Shown: positions 40,909 to 50,908, counted from the stretch's first letter. The stretch: 64,000 nucleotides of DNA from Ruminococcus turbiniformis (GCF_020687545.1 NZ_JAJEQX010000020.1:1-64000), one strand, 5' to 3'. Notes: a model not told the origin generated them from the letters alone. Translations and numbers: made by a program.

Positions 40909-43350
40909 ATGAAGTTATCATTATCATGGATTAAGGATTATGTTCATATCCCGGAAGATATGGATCTGAAAAAACTGGCGTATGATCTGACGATGTCCAC
41001 TGTAGAGGTAGAAGATGTGGAAGACCTGGCGCGCCGTTTTGACAACATGGTTGTCGGCGTAATTGAGAAAATCGAGGCTCACCCGAACGCGGATAAACTG
41101 CGGGTGTGCAAGGTGGATATCGGAGGCGGTGAGATCAAGGACATCGTCTGCGGCGGAACGAACTTAAGCGAGGGAATGCGCGTTGCCGTATCCTGCCCGG
41201 GCGCGGTTGTGCGCTGGCACGGCGAGGGAGAGCCGGTCGTGATCAAAAACTCCAAGCTCCGCGGCGTGGAGTCATACGGTATGATCTGCGCGTCCAGCGA
41301 GATCGGACTGGGAGAGCTGTTCCCGGCAGAAGAGGCGGAGATTCTTGACCTGTCTGCGTTTGACGTTCCGGCGGGAACTTCTCTTGCGGATGCGCTGGAC
41401 ATGAACGATGTTCTTCTTGAGATTGACAACAAGTCAATGACAAACAGACCGGATCTGTGGGGACACTACGGCATTGCCCGGGAGATTGCGGCTCTTTATG
41501 ATCTGCCGCTTGAGGAGATCAAACCCTTTGAGACAGACGTTCAGTCTGATTTCCACGTGGAGATCGATTCCCCGGACAGATGTACCCGGTATATCGGCGT
41601 GGAGATGTCCGGCGTGAGTGTAAAACCTTCCCCGTACAAAATGCAGAGCCGGATCTGGAAGGCCGGAATGCGTCCGATCAACGCGCTTGTTGACATCACA
41701 AACTATGTCATGCTCGCGACAGGAAACCCGACCCACGCGTTTGACGCGGACAACATCTCAGACCACATTAAGGTAAGACATGCGGCTGAGGGAGAGAAGC
41801 TGCTTCTCTTAAATGACAATGAACTGACACTCTGCGAGGATGACCTTGTGATCACAGATTCGGAAGGGCCGGTTGCCCTGGCCGGAGTCATGGGCGGCGC
41901 AAAGGATTCCATCCTGCCGAAGACAGAGCGGGTGATTCTCGAGGTGGCAAACTTCGAGGCTACAGGTATCCGCCGCACAGCGCTTCGTTACGACACACGT
42001 ACAGAGGCGTCCTCCAGATACGAGAAGGCGGTTGACCCGGAGAGATGCGACCAGGCGCTGGCGCTTTCCATGAAATATTTCAAAGAGCTTTATCCGGAGC
42101 TTAAAGTGACCGGATTCTGCGATAACTATGTGAAAAGGCTTGAGCGCGCCCAGATCAATTTAAGCATCGCATGGCTTGAGAAGAGACTCGGAAAACATCT
42201 GACAGACGCGGAGATCCGCGGCAAGCTTGAGAAACTCGGCTTTGACGTTGCGATCGACGGAGATAACCTCCATGTCACAGCGCCCACATGGCGTTCCACA
42301 GGCGACATTTCCATCAAGGATGACGTGATGGAAGAGGTAGCCAGAATGTACGGATACGACAACTTCGAGGCAACAGAATTTACAACTACATTTACGGGAG
42401 ATATCAACCAGAAGGACAAGACCCTTGTCAGAAATATCAAGGAGTATCTCGCGTTCCGCTGCGGTATGCAGGAAGTGTACACATATCCGTGGATGAACGA
42501 TGTGTTCGTCAATGCGGTGCTCCAGAACACGGACGGAATCCTGAAGCTCTCCACGCCGCCGGCGCCGGATATGAGCTATATCCGTTCATCCCTGCTTCCG
42601 AATCTGTGTGAGGCAGTGGCAAAAAATGAGCGCTACTTCAATGATTTCTCAATCTTTGAGGAGGCGCAGGTATTCTTTGACAAAAACTATACGTCCGCAT
42701 ATGATCCGACAGAATCACTGCCGGAACAGCGCAGACACATCGGAGCCGCTTTCGCCAGCAGCGTGAAGGACATCACGACACTGTTCAGAGAGGCAAAGGG
42801 CGTCCTTGAGTGCATGCCGCGCTATACTCACATGGAGGCGTACGAGTTCAGAAAAGAAGAGAAGCCGGTGTGGGCCGACAATGTGGTATGGCTGAACATT
42901 TACCTCGACGATCAGAAGATCGGAGATATGGGACTTGTGGCGAAGAAGGTTTCCATGGAGTGCGGTATCAAGAATCTTTCGGTAATGCTCTTTGAGCTGG
43001 ATGCGACGAAACTGAAACCGCTGAAATCCAGAACGAATAAATTCACTCATCTCGCCGAGTATCCGGAGACGGATTACGACATCTCCATGCTCTTTGACTC
43101 CAATGCGGTGTGGAACGACATCTATGACGCGATCATGGGCAAGAAGAAAGCAAGCGCGCTGTTAAAAGACGCTGCGTTTGTGGACGAGTACAGAGGAAAA
43201 CAGATCCCGCAGGGCAAAAAGTCCGTGACGATCCGTCTGACTATCGGCTCTGGCGAGAAGACACTGACGTCCCAGGAAATCGAGAGCGCGGCAAACCAGG
43301 TGATGAAGAAGCTTGGAAAGAAGATGGGCGCCGAGCTTCGTACTCAGTAA
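40909..43350 (+). CDS. pheT: phenylalanyl-tRNA synthetase beta subunit
   Basis: An 813-residue partner of PheS with the complete bacterial layout: EMAP/tRNA-binding domain at the N-terminus (NMVVGVIEKIEAHPNADKLRVCKVDIG), B3/B4 editing domain in the middle, B5 domain, the catalytic-like core (DISIKDDVMEEVARMYGYDN), and a ferredoxin-fold anticodon-binding domain at the end (ILYDSN-like LFDSNAVWNDIYDAIMGKK... VTIRLTIGSGEKTLTSQEIES). AGGAGAGAG precedes the ATG. It shares the T-box transcript with pheS and queA. Confidence 0.95.
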   Translation: MKLSLSWIKDYVHIPEDMDLKKLAYDLTMSTVEVEDVEDLARRFDNMVVGVIEKIEAHPNADKLRVCKVDIGGGEIKDIVCGGTNLSEGMRVAVSCPGAVVRWHGEGEPVVIKNSKLRGVESYGMICASSEIGLGELFPAEEAEILDLSAFDVPAGTSLADALDMNDVLLEIDNKSMTNRPDLWGHYGIAREIAALYDLPLEEIKPFETDVQSDFHVEIDSPDRCTRYIGVEMSGVSVKPSPYKMQSRIWKAGMRPINALVDITNYVMLATGNPTHAFDADNISDHIKVRHAAEGEKLLLLNDNELTLCEDDLVITDSEGPVALAGVMGGAKDSILPKTERVILEVANFEATGIRRTALRYDTRTEASSRYEKAVDPERCDQALALSMKYFKELYPELKVTGFCDNYVKRLERAQINLSIAWLEKRLGKHLTDAEIRGKLEKLGFDVAIDGDNLHVTAPTWRSTGDISIKDDVMEEVARMYGYDNFEATEFTTTFTGDINQKDKTLVRNIKEYLAFRCGMQEVYTYPWMNDVFVNAVLQNTDGILKLSTPPAPDMSYIRSSLLPNLCEAVAKNERYFNDFSIFEEAQVFFDKNYTSAYDPTESLPEQRRHIGAAFASSVKDITTLFREAKGVLECMPRYTHMEAYEFRKEEKPVWADNVVWLNIYLDDQKIGDMGLVAKKVSMECGIKNLSVMLFELDATKLKPLKSRTNKFTHLAEYPETDYDISMLFDSNAVWNDIYDAIMGKKKASALLKDAAFVDEYRGKQIPQGKKSVTIRLTIGSGEKTLTSQEIESAANQVMKKLGKKMGAELRTQ

Positions 43351-43371
43351 CAGACAAAAGGGATACAGAAA

Positions 43372-44397
43372 ATGAAGACAAGTGATTTTTATTACGATCT
43401 TCCCCAGGAGCTGATCGCCCAGGATCCTCTTGAGGACCGCTCCTCATCAAGGCTGATGGTGCTTGACAAGGAGACGGGAAAGGTGGAGCACCATGTGTTT
43501 AAGGAGATCATAAACTACTTAAACCCGGGGGACTGCCTTGTCATCAATGACACAAAGGTAATTCCCGCCCGCCTCATCGGGGCGAAGGAGGAGACCGGGG
43601 CAAAGATCGAAGTTCTGCTCTTAAAGCGGGGAGCCAACGATACGTGGGAGACGCTTGTAAAACCCGGAAGAAAGGCAAAGCCCGGCACGAGGATCAGTTT
43701 CGGCGACGGACTGCTGATCGGCGAAGTGGTGGATATTGCGGATGAGGGAAACCGCCTGATCCGGTTTGAGTATGAGGGAATCTTTGAGGAGATCTTAGAT
43801 CAGCTCGGGCAGATGCCCCTGCCTCCCTATATCACTCACCAGCTCAAGGACAAAGACAGGTACAACACGGTCTACGCGGAGCATTCCGGCTCCGCGGCCG
43901 CTCCTACGGCGGGACTTCACTTCACGCCGGAGCTGTTAAAAGAGATCGAAGAAAAGGGCGTGGATATCGCCCGGGTGACGCTCCATGTGGGACTGGGGAC
44001 ATTCCGTCCGGTAAAGGTGGACGATGTGGAGAATCACCACATGCACTCGGAGTTCTACATGATCAGCGAAGAGGCGGCGGAAAAGATCAACCGGGCGAAA
44101 GAGAACGGCCACCGGGTGATCTGTGTCGGGACGACGAGCTGCCGGACAATCGAGTCCGCGGCGGATGAGAACGGGCGGCTGAAAAGCTGCAGCGGATGGA
44201 CAGAGATCTTCATCTATCCGGGATACCGGTTTAAAATTCTGGACTGCCTGATCACCAACTTCCATCTGCCGGAGTCCACGCTGATCATGCTTGTCTCCGC
44301 ACTGGCGGGGAAGGAGCATGTACTTGCGGCCTATGAGGAGGCGGTAAGAGAGCGGTACCGGTTTTTTAGCTTCGGGGATGCGATGTTTATAGTATAA
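43372..44397 (+). CDS. queA: S-adenosylmethionine:tRNA ribosyltransferase-isomerase
   Basis: A 341-residue queuosine pathway enzyme that transfers and isomerises the ribosyl part of SAM onto preQ1 in tRNA to make epoxyqueuosine. The opening [23 protein letters not shown], the [12 protein letters not shown] segment, [14 protein letters not shown] and [12 protein letters not shown] are diagnostic, and the length is normal. It begins 21 bases after pheT and probably falls under the same T-box control, an unusual link between queuosine and phenylalanine charging. Confidence 0.94.
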   Translation: MKTSDFYYDLPQELIAQDPLEDRSSSRLMVLDKETGKVEHHVFKEIINYLNPGDCLVINDTKVIPARLIGAKEETGAKIEVLLLKRGANDTWETLVKPGRKAKPGTRISFGDGLLIGEVVDIADEGNRLIRFEYEGIFEEILDQLGQMPLPPYITHQLKDKDRYNTVYAEHSGSAAAPTAGLHFTPELLKEIEEKGVDIARVTLHVGLGTFRPVKVDDVENHHMHSEFYMISEEAAEKINRAKENGHRVICVGTTSCRTIESAADENGRLKSCSGWTEIFIYPGYRFKILDCLITNFHLPESTLIMLVSALAGKEHVLAAYEEAVRERYRFFSFGDAMFIV

Positions 44398-44437
44398 GCG
44401 GCGTTGCTTAATTAGGCATTGCTGCTGAATTAAAATA

Positions 44438-44478
44438 GGACGGAAGAGACTGCAAGCCAGTGACTTCCGCCTTTTTTT
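44438..44478 (+). terminator. intrinsic terminator of the pheST-queA operon
   Basis: GGACGGAAG pairs with CTTCCGCC, with an inner GACTG/CAGT stem, and is followed by seven T. Repeat copy D begins at the last T. Confidence 0.8.
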
Positions 44479-44500
44479 GTACAGGCGACGAGCAAAAGTG
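44478..44500 (+). repeat. dispersed post-terminator repeat, copy D (truncated)
   Basis: TGTACAGGCGACGAGCAAAAG, matching the head of copies A and C, then lost in AT-rich sequence before the convergent DUF3592 gene. Confidence 0.6.
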
Positions 44501-44511
44501 CTGATTTTATT

Positions 44512-45249
44512 TTATCTTATCCTTTTCCCTTTGAACTTTATGACAAGCAAATAGAGGAGAAAAAGCACAGCCGACAAAGCGGTAAGTTTTGGCCCTGCCA
44601 GAATGCACCATCCGGCAAGGATGAGCAGGACAATCAGGGCTGCCGCAGCCCGGCCCAGAACACGCCGTCTGTATTCGGGATCATCGATCACTCTATTCAG
44701 GATAAAGGAAAAGAGAAAGATGGCAGTGGTGACGAACCCGAAGAGAAAAAATATGATTCCAAGCTGCCAGCTGACTGGGGAGGCGTAACCTGCCACATAG
44801 ACCGGGCTTGCCAGGCCGGGAGCATACCGCAGAGAGACCGTTTCTCCGATTTTAAAAGGCGGATTCTGCGTCCAGATACTGCCCGTCCCTGCATAAACAC
44901 TGCCGTCTTCCGTATGGTAGCGGACAACCGGGGCATAGACAGGTTTGGAAGGCGTTTCTGTGTAGTCTGATTTCTGGGCATATTCAATAACAATCCCTTC
45001 TGTTTGGGCGGTATATCGAAGATCTTCTTCATATCCCCTGTAAATAAAATATCCTCCCACAGCCATAAATCCGACTGTAAAAACGAGAATACATAAAACA
45101 GTCAGAAATCCGGACAAAGCAGCGGGCATTCTGCCTTTAAAGCCGGATCCGGATGTTCCCGGACATTTCTTTTTCCGGAGAAAAAAGAAGGCAGTGATAC
45201 CCGCGCTTATAAATGCCAGTATCAATACAATAATGATAAATGTATCCAC
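44512..45249 (-). CDS. DUF3592 domain membrane protein (GTG start)
   Basis: A 245-residue protein with about five hydrophobic helices. Between the second and third lies an extracytoplasmic DUF3592-like beta domain (AQTEGIVIEYAQKSDY...VYAPVVRYHTEDGSVYAGTGSIWTQNPPFKIGETVSLRYAPG). Function is unknown. GGGAGG is eight bases before GTG 45249, which I prefer to an upstream ATG that would add 24 residues. It is convergent with queA. Confidence 0.7.
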   Translation of the reverse strand: MDTFIIIVLILAFISAGITAFFFLRKKKCPGTSGSGFKGRMPAALSGFLTVLCILVFTVGFMAVGGYFIYRGYEEDLRYTAQTEGIVIEYAQKSDYTETPSKPVYAPVVRYHTEDGSVYAGTGSIWTQNPPFKIGETVSLRYAPGLASPVYVAGYASPVSWQLGIIFFLFGFVTTAIFLFSFILNRVIDDPEYRRRVLGRAAAALIVLLILAGWCILAGPKLTALSAVLFLLYLLVIKFKGKRIR

Positions 45250-45332
45250 GCTTTGTCCCTCCCGGAAGTTTTTAAAGTTTCTTATGGGAGTAATTATACT
45301 GGTATGCCGGATAGCGAGCAATCACAGTTGTG

Positions 45333-46004
45333 TTAAATTATGCCGGGGTCAGTGGATTTTGCAGCGTCCCCACCTTTGATGGAGGAAAGTTCTCTGTATA
45401 CAGTAGGAACGCTGCATCCTAAAATCCGTGCAATACGCGGAACTGATCCTTTAACCATGAAAACTTCCTTTTCCTGAAGAATAGAAAGGATTTTAATTCT
45501 TTCGTCACGAGAAAAGCGCGAAGGAATGTTTCCACTGTACAAGCTGTTCAGTGTCTGCTTGATTGTGTTGGAAACACTGTCTATGAATTTCTCTGCGGAA
45601 GGATTTTTCTCAGGTACCTGTGCCGCGCAGGGTGTTAACCCTCCGAGCTTAAGAAGCGCATCGCTTAAAAGACGATAGTCGGAAGTGTCCATGTTGATGC
45701 ACAGCATACCGGCCAGTGAATCCCCGGACTTAATAAAAAAAGTAGATGAACGGAGAAGCTTCCCATCCTCGGTATATCCGGGATAATTGTCAATAAAGTC
45801 CCGGGTCTTCCACTCTTCGTTGTCGATGATCTGCTGAGCAAAATCTGTCATCGGGGCGCCGACATTCCGGCCGCTGATATGGTTATTCTCTATAGCGACT
45901 ATTTCTTTCAGCCTGCAGTCAAGAAGCGCTGCTTCAAACTGGATTCCCAGAGCTTTTCCGAGAAATGGAATTAGTTTTTTATAACAATCTATTATATCAT
46001 TCAT
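45333..46004 (-). CDS. YheO-like PAS/HTH transcriptional regulator
   Basis: A 223-residue two-domain regulator. Residues 1-115 look like the YheO PAS-like sensor (YKKLIPFLGKALGIQFEAALLDCR, then SGRNVGAPMTDFAQQII and RSSTFFIKSGDSLAGMLCINMDTSDY). The C-terminal 60 residues form the HTH_22/DauR-type DNA-binding domain (RFSRDERIKILSILQEKEVFMVKGSVPRIARILGCSVPTVYREL). Relatives respond to amino acids or other small metabolites. It follows the LysR gene on the same strand and probably helps to control the divergent glycyl-radical operon. The start is ATG 46004 after AGGAG. Confidence 0.85.
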   Translation of the reverse strand: MNDIIDCYKKLIPFLGKALGIQFEAALLDCRLKEIVAIENNHISGRNVGAPMTDFAQQIIDNEEWKTRDFIDNYPGYTEDGKLLRSSTFFIKSGDSLAGMLCINMDTSDYRLLSDALLKLGGLTPCAAQVPEKNPSAEKFIDSVSNTIKQTLNSLYSGNIPSRFSRDERIKILSILQEKEVFMVKGSVPRIARILGCSVPTVYRELSSIKGGDAAKSTDPGII

Positions 46005-46108
46005 TTTTAGTTCTCCTGACAATTCAGACATTGTCTTAAAATTAGCATAAATATCTGTCAGAATCAAGTTTATTTTCACATGGAAACAGTGGTGTCATAA
46101 TCCGTTTG

Positions 46109-46999
46109 TTAAGAGTCATCCGACAAAAGCTTTTTAAAATAGTTCTGAACGAACATAATGAATGTGCGGCTGATCGGAGAAATGGAATTCAGATCATTGT
46201 AAATGATTTTGATATCCCGGTATGCTCCCTCTGTAATCGGTTTTACTACAAAGGGAAAATTCAGATAATTTTTAAAGGACATTTCCGGCAGGATACTGAC
46301 GCCTACATTGCGGGAAACCATGGAGACGGTCAGATTGTCGTCGGAGACGGAGTAACCGATATTGAGGTTTAGCTGATACTTGCGTATGAGCTGTCCGATC
46401 TGATGGTTCGGCCCCTCGCCGGGCATGATGAATGTCTCGGACTCCAGGTCGTGAAGGGAGACAGATTCTTTTAAGACGAGCGGGTGACCGCACGGTATGA
46501 TGGCGCGCAGCGCCTCTCTGAAAAGCGGAAACGTTTTAAAAGGGAGTTCTGTGGAGACGGAGGAAAATCCAAAATCCACCCGTCCTCCTGCAAGCATTTC
46601 TTCCACTTCTTCATAGTTCCCATCGATGACAACAATGTGTATCTTCGGATACTGCTCGTTGAATTCCCTGAGAAGATCAGGAAAATACTGGATCGCAAGG
46701 CTTGGGATTGTTGCGATGCACAAAGTTCCGGACTCAAACTCATTGTAAGACGCCAGTGTGAAATCCAGAATATTCTGAGCAGAAACGACATTTCGGATAT
46801 AAGGAAGGACATCGATGCCGGCTCTTGTAAGCCGTATGTCGTTGTTGTCTCTGTTTAAGAGTTTAAATCCAAAAGACTTTTCAAGAGAAGAAACAGAGTG
46901 ACTGACTGCGGACTGGGTATAGCCCAGCTCGTTTGCTGCTTTGGAAAAACTGCGGCATTCTAACACTTTTAAAAATATCGAATATTTTACAGTATCCAT
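46109..46999 (-). CDS. LysR family transcriptional regulator
   Basis: A 296-residue regulator. The N-terminal helix-turn-helix is classical (FLKVLECRSFSKAANELGYTQSAVSHSVSSLEKSFGFKLLNRD), followed by the two-lobed co-inducer domain. The start is ATG 46999 with GAGGGA just upstream. LysR proteins normally govern the divergent neighbour, here the glycyl-radical enzyme operon starting at 47381; the ligand is probably the pathway substrate or product. Confidence 0.92.
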   Translation of the reverse strand: MDTVKYSIFLKVLECRSFSKAANELGYTQSAVSHSVSSLEKSFGFKLLNRDNNDIRLTRAGIDVLPYIRNVVSAQNILDFTLASYNEFESGTLCIATIPSLAIQYFPDLLREFNEQYPKIHIVVIDGNYEEVEEMLAGGRVDFGFSSVSTELPFKTFPLFREALRAIIPCGHPLVLKESVSLHDLESETFIMPGEGPNHQIGQLIRKYQLNLNIGYSVSDDNLTVSMVSRNVGVSILPEMSFKNYLNFPFVVKPITEGAYRDIKIIYNDLNSISPISRTFIMFVQNYFKKLLSDDS

Positions 47000-47035
47000 A
47001 ATTATTCCCTCGCTTTCAAATAGAATTTTGTACAT

Positions 47036-47380
47036 TTTATATAGAATAATAATATTTTTTTATTAAAAACTACCTATGAATGATATGCATAAGGAGATGA
47101 AATTTATTCGTTGGATTTTTCTGCAGTTCGTTGATATCATTAGGTCAACGAAGAGATGAATGATAATTGATGCAAAAAGATAAATAAAAAATCATAATTT
47201 AAAACTTATGTGCTGATTATACGGTAATAAAACTTAAAAAGCAATAGAAATTAGAAAAATTTAAGTAAAAATTGTTTTTAAATATAAATTCGTGAATTTA
47301 TATTTAACATGTAAAACAAATGAAAATTATGATAATTATTTATCTGACGAGACTGACGAGAGGGGAAGAGGAGGAACGGA
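47036..47380. promoter_or_regulatory. AT-rich divergent control region of the glycyl-radical operon
   Basis: A gene-free stretch of 345 bases, strikingly AT-rich compared with its surroundings. An 11-base inverted repeat, AAATATAAATT and AATTTATATTT around CGTG (47280-47305), lies about 75 bases before the activating-enzyme gene and could bind one of the two regulators. Several A/T tracts prevent a confident choice of -35 and -10 boxes. Confidence 0.5.
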
Positions 47381-48325
47381 ATGGAACAGCTCACAGGAAG
47401 GATTTTCAATATCCAGAAATGCTCGATCAGAGACGGAAGGGGAATGCGGACAACCGTTTTTTTTAAGGGGTGCGGACTGAAATGTCTCTGGTGCGCGAAC
47501 CCGGAAGGAATCTCGTTTAAGCCGGAAGTCTCGCTGAATCCAAACAACTGTATGGGATGCGGGTTCTGCCTGAAAAAATGTCCTTCGCAGGCTGTATATC
47601 TGGATGATGCGGGACAGATGAATTTCGACAGAACGAAGTGCACAGGGTGCGGAACATGCGCCGCACTGTGTCCGACAGAGGCGAGAAAGCTGTTCGGAGA
47701 GGAGTATACGGTTGATAAACTGTTTCACCGTATTTATCAGGACAGATTCTATTTTGAACACTCCGGAGGGGGCGTGACTTTTTCCGGAGGGGAAGCGTTG
47801 ATGCAGCCGGAATTTCTCTGTGCGATAAGCAGAAAATGCAGGGAATATAAGATTAACGTGGCGATTGAAACATGTGGCTGCGGTGATTATGAAAAGTTTG
47901 CGCCGTGTCTGGATTATATAGATTTTATCTATTTTGATATCAAACATATGGATTCCGGAATGCACAGAAAGATCACGGGTCAGGGAAATGAGAAAATACT
48001 GAAAAATCTTGAACTGATCAATGAACACGGAATCGAGATCTGCATCCGGACGCCCGTTGTGCCGGGCTGGAATGATTCTGATGAGAATATCAGAGCTACA
48101 GCTGAATATATCAGCAGTTTGAGTTCGGTGAGAAGGTATGAACTTCTTGCATACCATAAGCTGGGCGTTAATAAATATAAAATTCTCGGAAGGCAGTATC
48201 CGCTTGACGACGTGGTGGAACCGGCTGAAGAACATATGCTGCATCTGGTGGATGTGGCAAATGAGGTTCTCTTAAAGGCCGGGAAAAAATGTTTTTACAA
48301 CAAGGACAACAGTGCGGATGAGTAG
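47381..48325 (+). CDS. glycyl-radical enzyme activating enzyme (radical SAM)
   Basis: A 314-residue protein that cleaves SAM and abstracts hydrogen from the glycine of its partner enzyme. The radical-SAM cluster is Cys31-x3-Cys35-x2-Cys38 (KGCGLKCLWCANPEG). Two ferredoxin-type clusters are inserted: Cys57/60/63/67 and Cys87/90/93/97. The SAM-binding GGE appears as VTFSGGEALMQPEF. The insert separates it from the pyruvate formate-lyase activase and groups it with activases of dehydratase and C-S or C-N lyase partners. It is followed after 119 bases by the enzyme it should activate. Confidence 0.93.
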   Translation: MEQLTGRIFNIQKCSIRDGRGMRTTVFFKGCGLKCLWCANPEGISFKPEVSLNPNNCMGCGFCLKKCPSQAVYLDDAGQMNFDRTKCTGCGTCAALCPTEARKLFGEEYTVDKLFHRIYQDRFYFEHSGGGVTFSGGEALMQPEFLCAISRKCREYKINVAIETCGCGDYEKFAPCLDYIDFIYFDIKHMDSGMHRKITGQGNEKILKNLELINEHGIEICIRTPVVPGWNDSDENIRATAEYISSLSSVRRYELLAYHKLGVNKYKILGRQYPLDDVVEPAEEHMLHLVDVANEVLLKAGKKCFYNKDNSADE

Positions 48326-48444
48326 GATTGAGCAGGAAATCCAGACTCACCGCATAAGAAAGACAAGGCTGCATATTCTGACTGTATGCTGGCGCAGATC
48401 AGAATTTTAAGGCAATAAAAAAGCAAAAATAAGGAGGACATAAC

Positions 48445-50814
48445 ATGAGCAGTAAGAAAGTCGAGTTTCTCAAAGCACGTCTGAGAAATACAGAGCCGTC
48501 CATTTCGCTGGACAGAGCAAGACTGGTAACAGAATTTTACAGAATTCCTTCTGTGGAATCCCCGATTTCCAGAAAAGCCCATCTTCTTGAATATCTTCTG
48601 AAAAATATGAAGATTTTCATCAATCCGGAATCAATTTTTGTCGGAGATCACGGCGAAAGATACCGGTCGGTACCGGTCTATCCTGAATGGGGCTCCAACT
48701 GGATTCTCGAGGATATTGACACATTTGACACACGCTCCACAGACAAACTGGCATGGGGAAATCCGGGAGACAAAGAAGAGCTTATCAAGATCTGTACGGA
48801 GTGGAAAGGACACGGATTCCGTGAGGTTGTGGACAGCAAAATTCCCGAAGATATGCAGCAGGCATCTCTTGACGGACTGATTACAATCGGTTCCCGTATT
48901 GTATCTACAGCAAGCCATATGCCGGAGTACGGCGAGATTTTCAAAAAAGGCTTCCGCAAAATGATCGAGGAAATCCAGGAGAAACTGGACAGCATAGATC
49001 ATTATGACTATGTGACGCAGGAGCAGAAGGATACATGGGAGGGTATGATCGTTACTCTTGAGGCAGCGATTCAGTTCGCGCACCGCTATGTGGACCTTGC
49101 CCGTGAGATGGCGGTGACAGAAAAAGACGAAAAACGAAAGGCAGAACTGATACGAATTGCCGAGACATGTGAGCGGGTTCCGGAGTATCCGCCGAGAACT
49201 TTCTACGAGGCAATGCAGTTCTTTTGGTTCATTCATCTGATCTACCAGATTGAGAATGCGGGACACAATCACTCTGTAGGACGTTTTGACCAGTTTATGT
49301 ATCCGTACTATGAGCATGATATTGAGGAAGGTATTGCGACAGACGATGAGATCGTGGAAATGATCGAGTGTATGCTGATCAAATGGACCGAGATCTTTGA
49401 GCTGCGCGATCACATCGAGGCAGAGGCTTATGCAGGATTCCCGATGTGGACAAACATTACGATCGGAGGAATCGATTCGGAAGGAAAGAATGCGTGCAAC
49501 AGGCTTACCAATTTGTTTCTCGACGCGGCTGACGGAGCGGAGACAACACAGCCTGCGATCTCCTTCCGTTACAACAAGAAGATCGATCGGGAGACATTCC
49601 GCCACGCGCTGAAGCTGACCCAGAAGGGACTTGGCCAGCCGGCATTTTTCAACGATGATATCAATATTCCGCGTGTTCTGGCAAACGGATGCAACGACAT
49701 CCGGGAAGCAAGAGACTATGCCATCGAGGGATGCGTTGAGGCACAGGTTCCGGGCAAGACAGATTTCCGTCCGGTAGCCGGATTTATCAATATCTTAAAA
49801 GTACTCGAGCTTGCGATGCACAACGGCGTTGACCCGAACACAGGGCGCCAGTTCGGACCGAAGACAGGCACGATGGATGAGATGGACAGCATGGAGAAAT
49901 TCATGGATGCATATAAGAAGCAGCTCTCCTATATCATCGATTACCATCTGAAAGCATACGGCATCTGTTCTGCACTGCATTCCCAGATCTGCCCGACGGT
50001 GTTCGCATCTACTCTGGTGGAAGGATGTATCGAAAAAGGACGTATCCTTCAGAAGGACGGCGCGAAGTACAGCAGCACCGGAACGTTCGTAAGCGGCGTG
50101 GCAAATGCGGCGGATTCACTGGCAGCGATTGATCAGGTATGCTTCCAGCAGAAGCTTCTGACACTGGCGGAGCTGACGGATATTCTTGATCATAACTATG
50201 AGGGACATGAAGAGTGGCATCAGATGCTCCTCAACAAATACGTTCATTTCGGAAACGATGACGACCTTGTAGACGACTACTGCCGCCAGGTAATTACATA
50301 CTGTGCAGAAGAAAACCGTGCGCATCTGGATTCCAGATTCGGAAGATATGAGCTGATCCTTTTAAACCAGACATACAATATCTGGCAGGGACGTGTCGTA
50401 GGAGCTACACCGGACGGACGAAAGGCAGGAGAACCGCTTGCAAACAACGCTTCTCCGTCCAACGGAATGGACAGAAACGGCCCGACAGCGGTAGGAAACT
50501 CGATCGGAAAGATGGATACGATCATGGTGCCGAAGGGCGTTCTGGTAAATCATAAATTTGACCCGGCAGTGGCGAAAGGCGAAAAGGGCCTTGAAATGCT
50601 CGAGACATTTGTCAAAGGATACTGTGAGGCTGGCGGACAGCACGTACAGATCAATGTTGTTGATACGGCGACTCTTCGGGATGCACAGGTACATCCGGAA
50701 AACTACAAAAACCTGATGGTTCGCGTGGCAGGATACTCTGCATTCTTCGTAGAGCTTGATCCGCGTGTACAGGAGAATATTATCGGCCGTACCGAGCATT
50801 CCGCGTGCTGCTGA
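48445..50814 (+). CDS. glycyl-radical enzyme, Cys-x-Glu eliminase type, substrate unknown
   Basis: A 789-residue anaerobic radical enzyme. The radical glycine is Gly763 in VRVAGYSAFFVELD; the thiyl-radical cysteine is Cys430 in EGCVEAQVPGKT, with Glu432 as the general acid/base seen in glycerol/propanediol dehydratase, choline lyase, hydroxyproline dehydratase and isethionate lyase. Compared from memory with Clostridium butyricum glycerol dehydratase, the pocket His residues have counterparts (His158, His274), but Ser282 becomes Asn275 and Asp447 becomes Val444. The overall fold is dehydratase-like with a different pocket. A diol, amino alcohol or sulfonate is the likely kind of substrate. 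AGGAGG precedes the ATG. Oxygen would destroy the active form. Confidence 0.92.
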   Translation: MSSKKVEFLKARLRNTEPSISLDRARLVTEFYRIPSVESPISRKAHLLEYLLKNMKIFINPESIFVGDHGERYRSVPVYPEWGSNWILEDIDTFDTRSTDKLAWGNPGDKEELIKICTEWKGHGFREVVDSKIPEDMQQASLDGLITIGSRIVSTASHMPEYGEIFKKGFRKMIEEIQEKLDSIDHYDYVTQEQKDTWEGMIVTLEAAIQFAHRYVDLAREMAVTEKDEKRKAELIRIAETCERVPEYPPRTFYEAMQFFWFIHLIYQIENAGHNHSVGRFDQFMYPYYEHDIEEGIATDDEIVEMIECMLIKWTEIFELRDHIEAEAYAGFPMWTNITIGGIDSEGKNACNRLTNLFLDAADGAETTQPAISFRYNKKIDRETFRHALKLTQKGLGQPAFFNDDINIPRVLANGCNDIREARDYAIEGCVEAQVPGKTDFRPVAGFINILKVLELAMHNGVDPNTGRQFGPKTGTMDEMDSMEKFMDAYKKQLSYIIDYHLKAYGICSALHSQICPTVFASTLVEGCIEKGRILQKDGAKYSSTGTFVSGVANAADSLAAIDQVCFQQKLLTLAELTDILDHNYEGHEEWHQMLLNKYVHFGNDDDLVDDYCRQVITYCAEENRAHLDSRFGRYELILLNQTYNIWQGRVVGATPDGRKAGEPLANNASPSNGMDRNGPTAVGNSIGKMDTIMVPKGVLVNHKFDPAVAKGEKGLEMLETFVKGYCEAGGQHVQINVVDTATLRDAQVHPENYKNLMVRVAGYSAFFVELDPRVQENIIGRTEHSACC

Positions 50815-50854
50815 TACAGACGGTACTTTATAAAAGAAGCGAGAAAACAGACAG

Positions 50855-50908
50855 GCGTCCCCTGCCGGATATGAATGCCGGAGGCGGCGGAACCTCCGGC
50901 AGGGACGC
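50855..50908 (+). other. intercistronic stem-loop after the glycyl-radical enzyme gene
   Basis: GCGTCCCCTGCCGGA can pair with TCCGGCAGGGACGC; an inner 8-bp stem GCCGGAGG/CCTCCGGC (50877-50900) competes with part of it. There is no U tract. It probably protects the upstream mRNA from 3' decay, giving more enzyme than permease. Confidence 0.6.

Noticed and set aside
45333-47035. Idea that the two regulators belong to the queA/DUF3592 side
   Set aside because: They point away from the glycyl-radical operon and LysR proteins usually control the divergent gene; the DUF3592 gene is separated and has its own start signals.
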